This document shows positions 61,380 through 64,000 of a DNA stretch of 64,000 nt, in pieces (position 1 is the first letter of the stretch; each line of letters begins with the position of its first letter). Source of the stretch: Ganoderma boninense. Lineage: Eukaryota; Basidiomycota; Agaricomycetes; Polyporales; Polyporaceae. The DNA lies in contig CM035304.1 in assembly GCA_002900995.3 (NCBI GenBank), forward strand, positions 4,356,134 to 4,420,133, read 5' to 3'. Under the pieces are notes generated by a model. It ran no database searches, was not told the DNA's origin, and worked only from the letters and a program-made list of their open reading frames with translations. A program made the translations under genes and the position numbers.

Positions 61380-62137
61380 TGGGTGCGAATGCGATGGGCC
61401 GTAGGCTATAACCATCGTTCGCGGTGTGCCTGTCTTGCGAGATCGCCATTGTCACCCACGGAGACAAGCGTATCAGGCCAATGTCGCGGCCGCCGCTGAA
61501 ATACGGTAGTCACAAGGACCGCCTCGATTTGCACGATCGATCTGGAAGTTCCCAGAGTACGGTGGTATGTACAGAATCCTTTCATGTACTTGTCTTGATT
61601 GAAGTAGTGTTCCAGGATCTTATATTTACAAGTCCTGTGAGACTTCGTCGGACAGAGCACCGAATGTGATTTAGGGCGATCCCTCGCCCGCGATCCTCCT
61701 ATCCAGCCCATCCGGAACGCCAGGGCCCAGGGGATTGGTCGACAGATGGCGAAGAACATAGTTGACGTGGAAGAGCTCTATCCAAGGTGCGCCGTAGACA
61801 TGGTGCTGCTGCCGAAGCATGAGCACGAAACGACACCCGAGAGTAAATGATGTGACCGCGGTGGTTGGTGCCGGGGCCGGCTATGAGAGACAGGAGGAAT
61901 TATGGAGAGGGAGGCTGATAGCCAAACATGAATGCATATCACACACCAAGTGGTTGATATACTTGAGACAACAGTGCGGACTTGACCAACAGTCCCAACT
62001 CAACCCATCAGCTATTTTCCAGCGCAATGTCAGAACAGCACACAAGCGAGTTCGTTTCCGGTTTGTTGACCTCCTTTACTCACCTAGCACTCTGAAACTT
62101 TTCTGACCCTCACGTAGCGTTGGACAACAAACACGGC
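61380..62137. other. Intergenic region
   Basis: About 760 bases between the RG-tailed gene and the next plus-strand gene. A short open frame starting at 61819 lacks any motif and runs out of frame with the following gene. Confidence 0.45.
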
Positions 62138-62603
62138 ATGTACTCCCTGGGGCCCCTATCCAGCGACCACGATTCTGACGACGCCTCCAATCACAGCATT
62201 CTCTGGGATGACGAGGAAGTATCCAGCTCTTCTTTCCTCGAGTCTTCTTACGACGGCCCCGAGCTTGAGGCCGACTTTTTCTACTTCCGTCTCAGAGCCC
62301 TCAGACTTCGCGGTCCAAAGTTGATCTTACTGAAATCTAGCGATGTCTTCACTCCCCCCGAGCCAGAGCAGGATGTTCATCTCATGCAGCTTCTACCGGT
62401 CTACGAGCACGACGAACTTGGCAAGGAAGGTCTGTGGCCTGCTATTCGTTCTAAGGCTCATGAACTTCTCAAAACCCAGACATCTGCACATTTACACTGA
62501 TCTTTCCATTTTACCAGTGATACCTCAACCAGGTATCCCCTCTTTCGTTTACAACATTGATTCTTTCAACTTTCAACCAGCATCCCCGGAGAGTACATCA
62601 TGA
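62138..62603 (+). CDS. Small two-exon hypothetical protein
   Basis: ATG at 62138; exon 1 runs to 62429 and exon 2 from 62518 to 62603 across a GT-AG intron (GTCTGT ... TTACCAG), giving 125 residues. The N-terminal half is acidic and Ser-rich (DHDSDDASNHSILWDDEE). The middle contains a hydrophobic-basic helix (FYFRLRALRLRGPKLILL), and the C terminus is short and Pro/Phe-rich. I do not recognise it. Consistent phase across the intron and good codon use favour a real gene. Confidence 0.5.
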
Positions 62604-63025
62604 GTCAATATACCTGTAGAGAACTACAAGAAAGTAGGCATGGAACAGGAGAGATATAGGATTCGTCATATTCGGGGATGGGACGCCTAAGCACCGAGGG
62701 TACGAGAGGGGGACAAAAGGAAGATGGAAAGGGATGTCACGAGGAGACCGAGAGGAAAGTGATGAGAGCGCTTGATTTGAGACGGGTATAGTAAGTCAGA
62801 CGCCCGTGGCCCCGTCCCTCTCTCCATCATGTAAGTACACTGCGGCCAGTAGAAAACAAAACTTCCGGGACATGGTTTATTCACAGCTTCGTTTCAAGTT
62901 GCTTCACTTGAAGCAATCTCAAGTTTCGCCGAGCATCTGAATCCCGACTGCAAGGCATCAAGCCAGTGTGTCAAGAATAGCACGAAGTAAAACCATTCAT
63001 CAATGAGGTCATTGTCTATCGGACA
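62604..63025. other. Intergenic region between convergent genes
   Basis: About 420 bases; no coding frame. It should hold the 3' ends of the small gene (+) and the MFS gene (-). Confidence 0.5.
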
Positions 63026-64000
63026 TTATAATACATATCTGAAGTCTCGATTCTGAATGTCGGTCAAATCCAGGAATTCCTACAACAGACGCATCATGAG
63101 TTTTGACGGACAACCCAGACGCGGCTCGACTCGGAGGAACCCGTACCTTATCCACGCGACGCTCAGTGCGCGTTCCGTCGGGGAGGACAACCTCGATGTA
63201 GACGTCGTTGTACGTCTCATCCGCGGACTCGGCGTCTCGCCTCTTGTTCTCCCGCGCGAGGAGGAAACGAATGAAGAGGAGGATGAACGGACATATGGTG
63301 TCGACGATAGCGATAATCGCCCAGGGCACATGGTCGCTGCAATACTCGATGTCAGGTAAGCGCACGCGCACTGTGGTGGGCCAAGGCAGGAAGCACACAC
63401 CGAGGCGCGTATTTCGCCTGCCACATGAACGGCCCCGTCGCGTTGCCGACGCAGTACGCGATGAGCATGATCGCGTTCGTCGTGACGCGCTTCGTGTGGC
63501 CCGCTGTGACGCTCGAGAGCCACGCGAGAGCCAGGACGAACGTCGTCGTGCCGACGCCCGTGAGCCACTGACCGAAGAGCAGCCCGACCTTGTCGCTCCA
63601 GGGTAGGAGATTGACCAGGAGCGCGCCGAGGATGTTCGGAAAGAAGAAGATCGCCCCGACGTAGGCGCGACTGTCCTTGAACCGCGCTGCGAGCCTCACG
63701 CCGGCGAAGATGGTGGTCATCTCCACGACACCATCGACGCAGCCCAGGAGGGTCGTCTGGAGGTTCGTAAAGCCGAATGAGGAGACGATGATCTGCTTCT
63801 GGTTCGTCAGGCTGTTTGGGATGTTTTCGAGGGCGGAGAAGAGCGCAAATAGCCATGTCTTTGGATCGGTCAACGCTTCGTAGAACCTAGGACGTGTGAT
63901 GTGTGAAGATGCCGTAAGACGGGGACAACGAGTGACCTACTGATCAACCTTGAAGTGTTTGTTCTCCACACCAGTTTGGTTTTCCTGTTCATATCTCGAT
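63026..64000 (-). CDS. Allantoate-permease-like MFS transporter, copy 2 (5' part outside window)
   Basis: Four exons are visible: 63941-64000 (partial), 63401-63886, 63147-63336 and 63026-63079. All junctions are canonical and in frame. The protein shows GVENKHFK, FYEALTDPKTWLFALFSALE, QIIVSSFGF, VLALAWLSSVTAGHTKRVTT, AIMLIAYCVGNATGPFMWQA and the last helix (WAIIAIVDTICPFILLFIRF). It ends FLDLTDIQNRDFRYVL, the typical C terminus of Dal5-like transporters. It should be a plasma-membrane proton symporter for ureides or other small organic anions; the substrate is not determinable. It is closely related to the broken copy about 9.6 kb upstream. Confidence 0.88.

Overview
The window is nuclear DNA of a basidiomycete fungus, most likely an Agaricomycete. 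Genes are dense with many introns of about 50-80 bases, promoters are CT-rich, the 7TM gene belongs to the mushroom-expanded DUF6533 family, and the window carries a large KDZ-type DNA transposon. Splice maps were built by hand from frame continuity, GT/GC-AG ends and family motifs. No search or alignment program was run.

Layout. 1-27 kb is ordinary, well-read host sequence: a SNF5-family chromatin-remodelling subunit (+), a TRM4/NCL1-type tRNA m5C methyltransferase (-), a short WH1 plus CRIB protein related to WASP (+), a type II NADH dehydrogenase (-), an anion:cation symporter-type MFS transporter with three consecutive microexons (+), and a DUF6533 seven-helix protein (+).

About 27.3-43.3 kb is one KDZ-superfamily element of roughly 16 kb with an apparently intact 1,120-residue transposase (CxC2 cysteine cluster plus DDE-type core). 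Its cargo is a TET/JBP-like 2-oxoglutarate dioxygenase gene with a damaged iron-binding motif, a Zn2Cys6-like protein, an acidic protein with four SUMO-interaction-like motifs, a large minus-strand protein and a small ORF. Both ends are rich in GGCCGG palindromes, and the hexamer TGCCGG is scattered through the element. The right end is lost in an assembly gap.

43.37-60.48 kb is a separate contig between two 100-base N gaps. It reads like error-rich or decayed sequence: recognisable host genes (serine carboxypeptidase S10 twice, GPI1/PIG-Q, a CstF-64/Rna15-type C terminus, an allantoate-permease-like MFS gene, MCM4) are broken by many small indels. Part of the MFS gene is repeated in cleaner form at the right edge. 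From 60.58 kb clean sequence resumes with the 3' part of an Arg/Gly-tailed protein, a small two-exon gene and the second MFS copy, which runs off the window.

The element is the most interesting part. A mobile unit that carries its transposase together with a possible DNA-base-modifying enzyme, a zinc-cluster protein and a SUMO-binding candidate could interact with host chromatin. The clean genes around it are housekeeping functions (chromatin, tRNA modification, actin, respiration, transport) with no evident pathway in common.
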